DNA from: Paracoccaceae bacterium | Lineage (GTDB): Bacteria > Pseudomonadota > Alphaproteobacteria > Rhodobacterales > Rhodobacteraceae | DNA length: 64,000 bases | Assembly (NCBI GenBank): GCA_020628545.1 | Contig: JAHDEX010000007.1 | Span: 39,375 to 103,374, forward strand | Direction of reading: 5' to 3' | In this document: positions 28,457 through 36,856 of the stretch, in pieces | Layout of the letters: every line of letters begins with the position of its first letter | How positions within the stretch are numbered: the stretch's first letter is position 1 | Notes under the pieces: generated by a model | Database searches by the model: none | Told to the model about the DNA's origin: nothing | Seen by the model: the letters and a program-made list of their open reading frames with translations, nothing else | Position numbers and translations under genes: made by a program

Positions 28457-30229
28457 TTATCCAGCCGGTGCTGCGTCTTCCAGCCGAAGTTGCGGATTGG
28501 TGCGACCCTGCCAAGAGTTCAGTTCCAGCCGCCCAGCGAGGTGAAAGCGGGCACCGTTGTGATTTAGCAGCAATGGGCCAAGTGGGCCGTCCATTGCACC
28601 GAAACTGATGGCGTCAATGCGCGCACCCAAACCGTCGCCAAAGGTGATCTTGAGGTGGTTTGCGCCGACCTGTTTGGCAAAGAGAATCTGGCAGTCTGCA
28701 AAGGCGAAACGGGGGGCAGGTGCACCGGCACCAAAGGGGCCCGCAGTCTCAAGCTGGGTAATCAGCTCGACCGTTGCGGCACCGGGAAACAGCACGCCAT
28801 CAAGCCGCAGATCGGATGGGCCGATACGGTCAGCGCCCTGTTTGGCCAGAAGTGCGCCGATGCGGGCCATTGCCTCATCCAGTTTGTCGCGGGCCACGGT
28901 CAGGCCAGCGGCCATCTTGTGGCCGCCCCCTTTGATCAGCAGCCCTTCGGCGGCAACTTTCTGGATGACGGCACCGAGGTCGATGCCCGAGACGGAGCGG
29001 CCGGAGCCTTTGCCTTCATCCCCATCCAGTCCAATGACGATGGCGGGGCGGTTGGTGGCTTCTTTCAGGCGGGAGGCGACGATGCCCACAACGCCCGGGT
29101 GCCAGCCTTCACCGGCGGCCCAGACCAAGGGTGCGTCGAAGCCGCGGTCTTCGGCTTGTTGCAAGGCCAGGTCACGGACGCGCGTTTCGACGTCGCGCCG
29201 TTCTGTGTTCAACTCATCAAGCCGGGCGGCCATGGCGTTGGCCTCGACAGGGTCGTCCGACGCGAGGAGTCGCGCGCCAAGGTCGGCTTTTCCGATGCGC
29301 CCGCCCGCGTTCACACGGGGCCCGAGCAGAAATCCGAGATGGTAGGAGGTGGGTGCCTGATCAAGTCCTGCGACATCGGCGAGGGCCGTCAGCCCAACCC
29401 GTTGGCGGCGCGCCATGACTGTGAGGCCTTGGCGGACAAGCGCGCGGTTCACGCCTATGAGCGGGGCGACATCGGCAACGGTGGCGAGAGCCACCAGATC
29501 CAAGAGCGCCATCAGGTCTGGGCCGCGTTGATTTGCGAGCTTCAGTTGGCGGTTCGCCTCGACCAGCATCAGGAAGACAACGGCAGCCGCACAGAGATGG
29601 GCAAGGTCGCCGCTTTCGTCTTGCCGGTTTGGGTTCACGACCGCGTGGCAGTCGGGCAAGGTTTCTGCCCCAAGGTGGTGATCGAGGACCACCACGTCGG
29701 CACCCTTGGCGGCAGCAATGGGACCATGGGAGAGCGTGCCGCAATCGACGCAGACGATCAGGTCATGGTCGCGGGCAAGCGCTGCCATCGCGGTTTCATT
29801 GGGCCCGTAACCTTCATCGATGCGGTCGGGAACATAGAGCGTGGCGCGACATCCCATGTCGCGCAGCCATGAGATCAGAAGCGCGGCAGAGGAACCACCA
29901 TCGACATCGTAGTCTGCGAAAATGGCGATGCGCTCTCGGCCCGTCGCCGCCTGCACAAAACGCGCCGCTGCAACCTCCATATCCTTCAGGCTGCGCGGGT
30001 CGGGTAAAAGATCCCGCAGGGTCGGGGCGAGGTAGGCGCGCGCATCTTCGGGTGACACAGCCCGGCGGACCAATGTGCGGCACAGCGGGGCAGGCAGCCC
30101 GGTTGTTTGCACCATGGCTTGCGAGAGCCGGTCCTCTTCCGCAGACGGGCCAATCCACCGCCGCCCGGTGGCAGAGGCGGCAACGCCGAGAAACGCATCA
30201 TCTTGTGGTCGATTCATGACGTCACACAT
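28457..30229 (-). CDS. recJ: Single-stranded-DNA-specific exonuclease RecJ
   Basis: A 5'-to-3' single-strand exonuclease in recombination and mismatch repair. The 590-residue protein has the DHH motifs FADYDVDG, VCVDCGT, VVLDHHLG, then GPRVNAGGRIG and the DHHA1 motif KGGGHKMAAG. The start could be 30229 or ATG 30217, four codons on; neither has a clear ribosome site, and the glpX terminator hairpin sits just before. It follows glpX by 61 bases; hom-glpX-recJ is a recurrent order in Rhodobacterales. Confidence 0.94.
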   Translation of the reverse strand: MCDVMNRPQDDAFLGVAASATGRRWIGPSAEEDRLSQAMVQTTGLPAPLCRTLVRRAVSPEDARAYLAPTLRDLLPDPRSLKDMEVAAARFVQAATGRERIAIFADYDVDGGSSAALLISWLRDMGCRATLYVPDRIDEGYGPNETAMAALARDHDLIVCVDCGTLSHGPIAAAKGADVVVLDHHLGAETLPDCHAVVNPNRQDESGDLAHLCAAAVVFLMLVEANRQLKLANQRGPDLMALLDLVALATVADVAPLIGVNRALVRQGLTVMARRQRVGLTALADVAGLDQAPTSYHLGFLLGPRVNAGGRIGKADLGARLLASDDPVEANAMAARLDELNTERRDVETRVRDLALQQAEDRGFDAPLVWAAGEGWHPGVVGIVASRLKEATNRPAIVIGLDGDEGKGSGRSVSGIDLGAVIQKVAAEGLLIKGGGHKMAAGLTVARDKLDEAMARIGALLAKQGADRIGPSDLRLDGVLFPGAATVELITQLETAGPFGAGAPAPRFAFADCQILFAKQVGANHLKITFGDGLGARIDAISFGAMDGPLGPLLLNHNGARFHLAGRLELNSWQGRTNPQLRLEDAAPAG

Positions 30230-30262
30230 AAAGAAGGGGCGCAGCCTTGGCCACGCCCCACA
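30228..30262 (-). terminator. glpX terminator hairpin
   Basis: On the reverse strand GGGGCG (30259-30254) and CGCCCC (30241-30236) form a stem followed by TTCTTT. It lies between glpX and recJ and abuts the recJ start codon, so it may attenuate rather than end transcription into recJ. Confidence 0.6.
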
Positions 30263-30290
30263 TCTTCAATTAATCAGGTTACCTTGCGGA

Positions 30291-31256
30291 TCAGCCTGTT
30301 GGATTGCGGTACTGCATGCGGCGCACAGAGCCGGTTTTGGACCGCATCAGGATCGTTTCAGCTGTCACAAAACCCACTTCGCGCTTGATGCCAGGCACCA
30401 GCGAGCCGTCGGTGACCCCAGTGGCCGCGAAGATCACATCGTTCGTGACCATATCGTCGCGGGTATAGACGCGGTCGAGGTTCTTGATCCCCGCCTTTGC
30501 CGCGCGGCCCTTTTCGTCGTCATTGCGGAATGTCAGGCGCCCAAAAATCTGCCCGCCCATGCATTTGAGCGCCGCTGCAGCGAGGACGCCTTCGGGCGCA
30601 CCGCCGGACCCCATATACATGTCGATGCCGGTCTTTGCTGGCTCGGCGCAATGCATGACACCGGCAACGTCACCATCAGTGATCAGGCGGATTGCAGCGC
30701 CGGTTGAGCGGATGTCTTCAATCATCTGCTCGTGGCGCGGACGTTCCAGAACGCAGACCGTGATGTCGTTGGTGGAGCAACCTTTTGCAGCTGCAAGGTT
30801 GGATACGCGCTCGGCTGGCGACATGTCGAGTGTCACGACGCCGCTGCGATATCCCGGGCCAATGGCCAGTTTGTCCATGTAGACGTCCGGCGCGTGCAGC
30901 ATTGAACCGCGCGGCCCCATGGCGATCACGGCGAGCGCGTTTGGCATGTCTTTGGCTGTCAGCGTGGTGCCTTCCAGTGGGTCCAGCGCGATGTCCACGC
31001 CGGGGCCGTTGCCAGTGCCGACCTCTTCGCCAATGTAAAGCATCGGCGCTTCGTCGCGCTCACCTTCACCGATGACCACGACGCCTGCGATGTCGAGGGC
31101 GTTCAGCTGGGTGCGCATCGCGTCAACCGCGGCTTGGTCAGCTGCTTTTTCGTCCCCGCGCCCAATCAAAGAGGCGCATGCGATTGCCGCAGCCTCAGAC
31201 ACGCGGGCCAAGCCCAGCGACAGTGCGCGGTCGTTAAAATCAACGGTGTTGGGCAT
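30291..31256 (-). CDS. glpX: Fructose-1,6-bisphosphatase class II
   Basis: Gluconeogenic and Calvin-cycle phosphatase. The 321-residue protein shows GEGERDEAPMLYIGEEVG and DIALDPLEGTT, the metal-binding segments of the GlpX family, and MYMGSGGAPEGVLAAAALK. ATG 31256 follows AAGGA. It lies 125 bases after hom on the same strand and may also act on sedoheptulose bisphosphate, as in other Alphaproteobacteria. Confidence 0.95.
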   Translation of the reverse strand: MPNTVDFNDRALSLGLARVSEAAAIACASLIGRGDEKAADQAAVDAMRTQLNALDIAGVVVIGEGERDEAPMLYIGEEVGTGNGPGVDIALDPLEGTTLTAKDMPNALAVIAMGPRGSMLHAPDVYMDKLAIGPGYRSGVVTLDMSPAERVSNLAAAKGCSTNDITVCVLERPRHEQMIEDIRSTGAAIRLITDGDVAGVMHCAEPAKTGIDMYMGSGGAPEGVLAAAALKCMGGQIFGRLTFRNDDEKGRAAKAGIKNLDRVYTRDDMVTNDVIFAATGVTDGSLVPGIKREVGFVTAETILMRSKTGSVRRMQYRNPTG

Positions 31257-31381
31257 TATTCAATCCTTCGTATGTTCAATGTCGGCTTAGGCAGGATGAC
31301 GTTGAGGAACAACCTTGAGAGCGCTAACAGTTTCGAAAAAAGGGACAGTCTAGACCTTCTGCCCCGGATTTCATCGTGGCG

Positions 31382-32668
31382 TTAAACTTCTTCAATGCGT
31401 AGGGCGACGGGTGTGCCGTCGACAACATCCGTGTCGGCGAAGGCTGCAATCGCCTCGCTTAGTGCTGTGCGCGTGGTCTTGTGTGTCACGATGAGAACGG
31501 GTGCTGTATCGTCCGTGTGATCATACTGACGCATGCGGTGGATCGAGATCCCAGCTTCGCCTAAGATCTTGGCCACCTTGGCAAGTGCACCGGGTTTATC
31601 GACCAGTTGCAGACGCAGGTAGTAGGGCGCAGGGATCGCCGAGTGGGCGGCGCGCGCGGCACGCAGGCCGCTGGCAGGCTGGCCAAATGTGGACAACCGG
31701 AAACCCCGTGCGATGTCGAGAACATCCCCCATCACCGCGCTCGCGGTCGGGCCTTCACCCGCACCCGCGCCACGGAGCACGATTTGCCCGACGCTGTCAC
31801 CTTCGAGCACAACCATGTTGGTGCCGCCCGCGAGCTGTCCAAGCGGCGATGTGTCGGGGACAAGGCAGGGGGCCATGCGCTGTTCCAATCCGCGCCCGCT
31901 CATTTGAGCAACGCCGAGAAGTTTGATCTTGTACCCCATATCAGCGGCTTGGTGGATGTCTTCAATTGTCACCGACCCGATGCCTTCGAGATCAACAGCA
32001 TCAAAGTTGACCTGAGTCCCGAAAGCGATGGATGCCAGAAGCGCCAGTTTGTGTCCCGCGTCGATGCCGCCCACATCCAGTTCCGGGTCAGCTTCGAGGT
32101 AGCCAAGGTTGTTGGCTTCGTCGAAAACCTCCTGATAGCTCAGGCCCGCGTCCTCCATCCGGGTCAGGATGTAGTTACAGCTGCCATTCATCACCCCCAT
32201 AATGCGGAGGATATCATTCCCGGCGAGGCCTTCTGTCAGCGCTTTCACCACCGGAATGCCGCCTGCCACAGCCGCCTCGAACCGGATCACCTGACCACCG
32301 CTTTCCGCTGCTTCGGCCAAGGCCTGACCGTGGATTGCAAGAAGGGCCTTGTTGGCGCTGACAACGTCTTTGCCTGCGGCGAGGGCCGCTTCTGTAGCGG
32401 CCTTTGCAGGACCTTCGGAGCCGCCCATCAGCTCAACAAAAACATCCACGTCCTTCCGTTTAGCAAGGGCAACCGGGTCGTCTTCCCAAGCGTAGTTGCT
32501 CAGGTCAACGCCACGGTCTTTCGACTTTGACCGGGCGGAGACAGCAGTGATTGTGATCGGGCGTCCTGACCGCGTTGCAAGCAGGTCGGCATGGTTTTGC
32601 ACAATTTTCACGACCCCGGTGCCAACGGTTCCTAGTCCGGCAATGCCAAGGCGAAGTGGGGAAGTCAT
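31382..32668 (-). CDS. hom: Homoserine dehydrogenase
   Basis: NAD(P)H-dependent reduction of aspartate semialdehyde to homoserine, precursor of threonine and methionine. The 428-residue protein has the nucleotide-binding GIAGLGTVGTGV (8-19), ANKALLA, GIPVVKAL, MNGSCNYIL and GYLEADPELDVGGIDAGHK, the catalytic core, and a C-terminal ACT domain (about 347-428, LRLQLVDKPGALAKVA) for threonine feedback. ATG 32668 follows GGAGCAG. Its product feeds metY in this window after acetylation. Confidence 0.95.
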   Translation of the reverse strand: MTSPLRLGIAGLGTVGTGVVKIVQNHADLLATRSGRPITITAVSARSKSKDRGVDLSNYAWEDDPVALAKRKDVDVFVELMGGSEGPAKAATEAALAAGKDVVSANKALLAIHGQALAEAAESGGQVIRFEAAVAGGIPVVKALTEGLAGNDILRIMGVMNGSCNYILTRMEDAGLSYQEVFDEANNLGYLEADPELDVGGIDAGHKLALLASIAFGTQVNFDAVDLEGIGSVTIEDIHQAADMGYKIKLLGVAQMSGRGLEQRMAPCLVPDTSPLGQLAGGTNMVVLEGDSVGQIVLRGAGAGEGPTASAVMGDVLDIARGFRLSTFGQPASGLRAARAAHSAIPAPYYLRLQLVDKPGALAKVAKILGEAGISIHRMRQYDHTDDTAPVLIVTHKTTRTALSEAIAAFADTDVVDGTPVALRIEEV

Positions 32669-32723
32669 GCGGCTGCTCCGGTCGTGGTGGTCATGTCTTG
32701 AGGCTGTTATCGAATTCCAAACC

Positions 32724-33029
32724 TCACCGCAACGCGGCGCGCGTCACAGCTGCGTTCATCCTCTGACGTGTCGCATTATCGACGACCGGGCGCGACAATT
32801 GCGCGGCACGTGCCCGCAAGGCTGCGAGGCGTTGAGCAAAGGCAACTTCAGAGCGCGGCGTGATTTGCCCGAGACCGGCCGCCTGGGATTGGAGTTGCGA
32901 CAGGGGGAGCAGGTTCGGATAGGTATCATGCCCGTCACCGGACAATTGCGAAGTGGGTAAGTCCGGCGCAGGTGCGCAGGCCAAAGCCAGACAAGCTGTT
33001 GCGGTGCTCAGAAGGGGGCGGAAGCGCAT
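32724..33029 (-). CDS. Small putative lipoprotein
   Basis: A 101-residue protein starting MRFRPLLSTATACLALAC, with a lipobox at LALAC and a mature part made mostly of one long helix (PRSEVAFAQRLAALRARAAQL). ATG 33029 is preferred because it gives the tightest signal peptide; the track start is five codons earlier. It precedes hom on the same strand by 55 bases and may be co-transcribed with it. No family recognised. Confidence 0.6.
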   Translation of the reverse strand: MRFRPLLSTATACLALACAPAPDLPTSQLSGDGHDTYPNLLPLSQLQSQAAGLGQITPRSEVAFAQRLAALRARAAQLSRPVVDNATRQRMNAAVTRAALR

Positions 33030-33123
33030 CTGTGGTCCCGGCATTGCGTTGCCGGCACCCTAATGGTCGCAACTTACAAGGTGCAACCCCTCAAGGCTGC
33101 CCATGCCTGACTGGATGGAGGGG

Positions 33124-33816
33124 TCAGCTCGAGTTTGTGCTACGCCGCTCTTCAAGTTCAAGAATTCTGGCTTCCAGTCCTTCGCGATCTTTAATGACGA
33201 CCCTGCCTTTGGCGATTTGGATCACGTCGCGCTGCTTCAGCAAACTCAATTCTTTGTTGACGGTCTGGCGCGTGCAACCGACCGCTGTCGCAAGGTAGCT
33301 TTGACTTTGCCGGAAAGTGCTTGTTTCAGCGGCGAGGCGGCCAAGATAGCGGCAAATGCGCTGTTCGGCTGAGTAGTATTGGTCGATGGCTTTTGAGGCG
33401 TTGTCATGTTGCAGCGCAAGGAAGGCGAGGTTTGCAAAGTTGCGACGAAAGATCGGGTCGCTCATCGCGTCGCGAATGTCTTCCGGTTGCCAGGCAAGCG
33501 CGGTTGACCCTGCATGCAGGATACAATTTGCGGCGCACACACGCTCTGCGACAGCTTCAATCGCGCCAAGTGTCCGTCCGGGGCCGCCGTGCCCGATGAT
33601 GGTGCGATAACCTTCCGGGCTCACGTAACTGATCTCAACTGTCCCCTCGACCATCAGGTACACACTGTTGCAAGGTTCGTCCTGTAGAAGGATCGGACGA
33701 TCCTTGTCCGCCGCGACCACTTGGCACCTTTCCAAAAGGCTCTTTCGCATGTCTTCCGAAAGTCCGCTGAGGAGGACCGCGCTGTTCAGGCTGGAAAATT
33801 GGTCAATGGGTTTCAA
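33124..33816 (-). CDS. Crp/Fnr-family transcriptional regulator
   Basis: A 230-residue regulator with an N-terminal cyclic-nucleotide-binding-like domain (VYLMVEGTVEISY, GRTLGAIEA) and a C-terminal winged helix (SQSYLATAVGCTRQTVNKELSLL). There is no Fnr-type cysteine cluster, so oxygen sensing by an iron-sulfur centre is unlikely; the effector is unknown. The best start is TTG 33816; no ATG or GTG gives a complete sensor domain. The 401-base gap upstream contains inverted repeats that could be its own operator. Confidence 0.85.
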   Translation of the reverse strand: MKPIDQFSSLNSAVLLSGLSEDMRKSLLERCQVVAADKDRPILLQDEPCNSVYLMVEGTVEISYVSPEGYRTIIGHGGPGRTLGAIEAVAERVCAANCILHAGSTALAWQPEDIRDAMSDPIFRRNFANLAFLALQHDNASKAIDQYYSAEQRICRYLGRLAAETSTFRQSQSYLATAVGCTRQTVNKELSLLKQRDVIQIAKGRVVIKDREGLEARILELEERRSTNSS

Positions 33817-34217
33817 TGGCTTGCCCGCATTAGATTGAAAATCAAGTGGACGTTATGCGACGGTTACGGATGAAAAAAGTGTTGGTGTAAGCGGTTACAA
33901 AATATTTATTAGGCACGATAGCGAGGGAGATGCCTAATTTCTAAGCGCTAGCGCGTTAATTCAAACGAAAACAATTACGTAAACTACTTGACTACGTATG
34001 CATTATGGGGGTCGGTATGAGCCTTTGCCCGCCCAAAGAAACCATTTTACGCGGCGGAAGTTTACAAACCTACCCGTTCGTATCGGTGCGAGCGTTGGAA
34101 TCGGCTTAACCAGCCTCTCAGACCCGTCCGGTGAAAAGAAGCGTTGGTGAAAGATATTCTTGACGGCTTCGCGCGCCCCGCATCTGATCTGACCGATCAA
34201 GGGGAAGGGCACTTACT
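33817..34217. other. AT-rich intergenic region between crp-family gene and NAD-dependent dehydrogenase
   Basis: A divergent 401-base gap. It holds an 8-bp inverted repeat ATTAGGCA (33908-33915) and TGCCTAAT (33931-33938) with a 15-base spacer, and a perfect palindrome GCGCTAGCGC (33945-33954). A TTGACT at about 33989 could be a -35 box. The reverse-strand ORF at 34003-34212 has no recognisable features and I do not accept it. Confidence 0.5.
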
Positions 34218-35165
34218 ATGCAAATTGGTTTCATTGGGTTGGGGAACGTCGGCGGAAAGCTGGCGGGCAGCCTTTTGCGCAATAAGATGGCGTTGCAGGT
34301 TTACGACCTCGACGAAACCCTCGTCGCGCGGTTCGAAGACCGGGGCGCGGTTGCAGCGGGATCACCTGCCACGATGATGGCCGCCTGTGATGTGGTGATC
34401 ACTTGCCTGCCTTCCCCTGCCGCCTGTCGCGCAGTTGTGACGGAGATGCTGCCGCATGTCAGGCCCGGAAAGATCTGGATGGAAATGTCGACGACGGATG
34501 CGGACGAAATGATTGCTCTGTCTAAGAAGGTCATCGCCAAAGGCGGTGCGGCTGTTGAATGTCCTGTTTCGGGCGGATGTCACCGTGCAGATACCGGCAA
34601 CATCAGCATCTTTGCAGGCTGCGAGCGCGCAACGTTTGAGCAAGTTCTGCCTATTCTGACCATTCTGGGACGACGGGTTTTGCATACGGGGCCGATCGGA
34701 TCGGCGAGCCAGCTGAAGGTCATGACAAACTACCTCGCGACCGCAAACCTCTTGACGCTGTGTGAGGCGCTCGTGACGATGAAAGCTGCAGGCCTTGACC
34801 TCGCAACGACATATGAGGCGATCAAGATCAGCTCTGGCACGTCATTTGTGCACGAGACTGAAAGTCAGATGATCCTCAACGGGTGTCGCGACATCAATTT
34901 CACGATGGATCTGGTGAAAAAGGACATCGGATTGTTCCAAAGCCTTGCGCAGGCGCATGATGTTCCGCTGGAAATTAGTCCGCTGATGGTCTCTATCTTC
35001 GAGGATGGCATTGCGCGGTATGGCGAGCGTGCGCAATCAGACGAAATCATCCGCAGGCTGGAGGACGCGACCGGCCTGACAATCACGGCACCCGGTTTTC
35101 CGTCTGAAATGATCGACGATGAACCGGAAGAGCGTGGTTACGAAGTGCGCCCCCTGGGCGTCTGA
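34218..35165 (+). CDS. NAD(P)-dependent oxidoreductase, 3-hydroxyisobutyrate dehydrogenase family
   Basis: A 315-residue beta-hydroxyacid dehydrogenase. The N-terminal Rossmann loop is IGFIGLGNVGGKLA (3-16), the substrate loop is ECPVSGGCHRADTGNISIFAG, and the catalytic lysine fits LKVMTNYL. The final 25 residues are acidic and extend past the usual end. Candidate substrates are 3-hydroxyisobutyrate, tartronate semialdehyde or similar; the sequence does not decide. ATG 34218 follows AAGGGGAAGGG. Confidence 0.87.
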   Translation: MQIGFIGLGNVGGKLAGSLLRNKMALQVYDLDETLVARFEDRGAVAAGSPATMMAACDVVITCLPSPAACRAVVTEMLPHVRPGKIWMEMSTTDADEMIALSKKVIAKGGAAVECPVSGGCHRADTGNISIFAGCERATFEQVLPILTILGRRVLHTGPIGSASQLKVMTNYLATANLLTLCEALVTMKAAGLDLATTYEAIKISSGTSFVHETESQMILNGCRDINFTMDLVKKDIGLFQSLAQAHDVPLEISPLMVSIFEDGIARYGERAQSDEIIRRLEDATGLTITAPGFPSEMIDDEPEERGYEVRPLGV

Positions 35166-35229
35166 GCTTTCTTTCTCGCATTGCGCGGGGTAGGGAACCG
35201 AAAGGTCGGGGCGGGGACAGCGGACGAGA

Positions 35230-35718
35230 ATGAGAGACGATGGGGTCATTGCGGTTGTCGAGGCATCTTCCCTGCGCAGAGTGATGGGAGCGGGAGCGCT
35301 TTTTGGCCTTGGTGCGGTGCTACTCTATACGGTCTTCAGTGATCCGCCGGGAGCGGTGACAGCCACCTTCGGCATCATATTGGCGTTGGTCGTCGTTGCC
35401 ATGGGCACCAAGATGTGGCGGGCGACCTCTGGTCGTGTGGAGCTACGCGAGGATGCGCTGGTCGACTCGCACGGCACAACCCTTGTACGGATTGACGAGA
35501 TTGAAGGGGTGGACCGGGGTATTCTTGCGTTTAAGCCGTCGAATGGGTTTGTGCTGACACTCAAAAGCAAACAACCCCGGAGCTGGGCTCCGGGGTTGTG
35601 GTGGCGGTTAGGCCGTTATCTTGGTGTCGGTGGTGCTGTGTCAGCAGGGGAAACCAAATTTATGGCCGAACAGATTGCATTTCTGCTGTCCCAGCGATCC
35701 GACGTTCGAGGCGACTAG
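35230..35718 (+). CDS. Small membrane protein, PH-like C-terminal domain
   Basis: A 162-residue protein with two membrane helices (about 17-35 and 44-62) followed by a beta-rich domain (GRVELREDALVDSHGTTL, RGILAFKPSNGFVLTLK) resembling bacterial PH-like YdbS/photosystem-assembly folds. ATG 35230 follows GGACGAGA. Its 3' part encodes a perfect 13-bp inverted repeat that reads as a terminator for the convergent tad-like genes, and its stop overlaps theirs in CTAG. Confidence 0.6.
   Translation: MRDDGVIAVVEASSLRRVMGAGALFGLGAVLLYTVFSDPPGAVTATFGIILALVVVAMGTKMWRATSGRVELREDALVDSHGTTLVRIDEIEGVDRGILAFKPSNGFVLTLKSKQPRSWAPGLWWRLGRYLGVGGAVSAGETKFMAEQIAFLLSQRSDVRGD
35571..35599 (-). terminator. Strong terminator hairpin of the tad-like genes, inside a convergent CDS
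   Basis: ACAACCCCGGAGC (35571-35583) and GCTCCGGGGTTGT (35587-35599) are perfect inverted repeats around TGG. On the reverse strand the stem is followed by TTGCTTTTG, a U-rich tail; on the plus strand it is followed by GGTGGCGG. Direction therefore favours ending transcription of the three leftward genes that stop at 35715, about 115 bases upstream of it. Confidence 0.7.
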
Positions 35719-36311
35719 CACCGTGGCACAATCGTGTCGTCAGTCTCACTTGCGAGCCAGCACAGCTGCGGGACGAAGCGCGGAGCAGCGACCAGGAAGT
35801 TCTCGAAAGACGTCGAACTCTCGTCGTAACCGATTGAGTGCAGAGGCTCGTAGTCGACCCATGTCTCAACAAGAATGGCGCGCTGGCCCTTCTTCAACGT
35901 TGGAAGACGATCAGAAACCGCGTTGAGATCCGCATGTGTCAGTGCACCGTGGCTGCTGTCGTGCTTTGACCAGCGGACACGGTATTCACCTGCGCGTTGG
36001 TTCCACGTGAATGCGGTCAGACGATATTCTGGCGTTTCATCTGTTTCGATCATCGTGTCCATCAGGCCGGAAACGCCGGTCAGATAGGTTGGGGTGATCG
36101 GGTTTGTTTCACGGCTGACCATATCAGCGATAACCGTTGCGGCCCGTGTTGCCTGCGTCTTCGCTTTGAAGGCTGTGAAGAATGTAATCAGACCAAAGGT
36201 GATCACTGCAAGCAGCGGAACCATGAAGACCAGTTCGACGGATGCGTTACCGGTTTCGTCATCACGAAACGCTTTCACGCGGCTGCGGAGTGTTTGTGGA
36301 AAACGCATCAT
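35715..36311 (-). CDS. TadE/TadG-family pilus-assembly-like protein
   Basis: A 198-residue protein: basic N-terminus, DDETGNASVELVFMVPLLAVITFGLITFF (split: DETGNASVE, then one hydrophobic helix) and a mature C-terminal domain with two cysteines. The Glu at +5 after the processing-site glycine is typical of TadE pseudopilins. It overlaps the upstream gene by four bases (ATGA), forming a three-gene unit. Other tad genes (cpaF-type ATPase, secretin, prepilin) are not in this window. Confidence 0.75.
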   Translation of the reverse strand: MMRFPQTLRSRVKAFRDDETGNASVELVFMVPLLAVITFGLITFFTAFKAKTQATRAATVIADMVSRETNPITPTYLTGVSGLMDTMIETDETPEYRLTAFTWNQRAGEYRVRWSKHDSSHGALTHADLNAVSDRLPTLKKGQRAILVETWVDYEPLHSIGYDESSTSFENFLVAAPRFVPQLCWLASETDDTIVPRC

Positions 36312-36856
36312 TTGTACGGCTCCAATACGAAGGATGAAGTTGCGACGAGGGCATAGGCGCCTTCGCTCTGCTTAGGTACGGAGGCCCCGATCTTTGCCGT
36401 TGGCAGGATTGGGTCGAACAATGAGCATGCACGCAGGATCATCAGTTCGTTGTTGCCACCGTTGGCCCAGTTGATCAGTGGCGTACCTGTTTCGGCACGG
36501 TCCACACAGTCAGGCTGGCTGTCCATCGGCGTGTAGTTCCGGATGTCGTTGCGGACCATTTCCAGCTTCAGCTGGTTTTCACAGTCCGGTATGATCATCG
36601 CGTTGTCGCAGATTGCGGTGCGCAGCGTGTCGTGATCAGGGTCTGGCAGCAGGCCAATCCGAACTTCACGAACGGTAACGTCAACACCGCGTTCAAGCAT
36701 CATGTCCCGCAGGCCAATCATGCCGGTTTCGAAAGTTGCCGCAGCGAACAGGAAGGCTGTTGGCAGGGCAATGGCGAAGTCGACTGTCATGTTGCCGTCT
36801 TCTTCGCGACGGAATGCAGTACAGGCGTTTGCCAGTTTTTTCATGTACTTGTTCAT
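36308..36856 (-). CDS. TadE-family pseudopilin-like protein
   Basis: A 182-residue protein starting MNKYMKKLANACTAFRREEDGNMTVDFAIALP, with the G-N-M-T-V-[DE]-F pattern of a TadE pseudopilin and one membrane helix (about 24-45). The C-terminal part has cysteine pairs (AICDNA, PDCENQ, PDCVDR, ACSLFD) suited to disulfides outside the membrane. It overlaps its neighbours by four bases on both sides. Confidence 0.75.
   Translation of the reverse strand: MNKYMKKLANACTAFRREEDGNMTVDFAIALPTAFLFAAATFETGMIGLRDMMLERGVDVTVREVRIGLLPDPDHDTLRTAICDNAMIIPDCENQLKLEMVRNDIRNYTPMDSQPDCVDRAETGTPLINWANGGNNELMILRACSLFDPILPTAKIGASVPKQSEGAYALVATSSFVLEPYK

Noticed and set aside
28655-29872. 405-residue plus-strand ORF opposite recJ
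   Set aside because: Antisense shadow of recJ with no recognisable domain.
34003-34212. 69-residue reverse-strand ORF in the 33.8-34.2 kb gap
   Set aside because: No ribosome site, no family pattern, and it would run over the promoter of the dehydrogenase.
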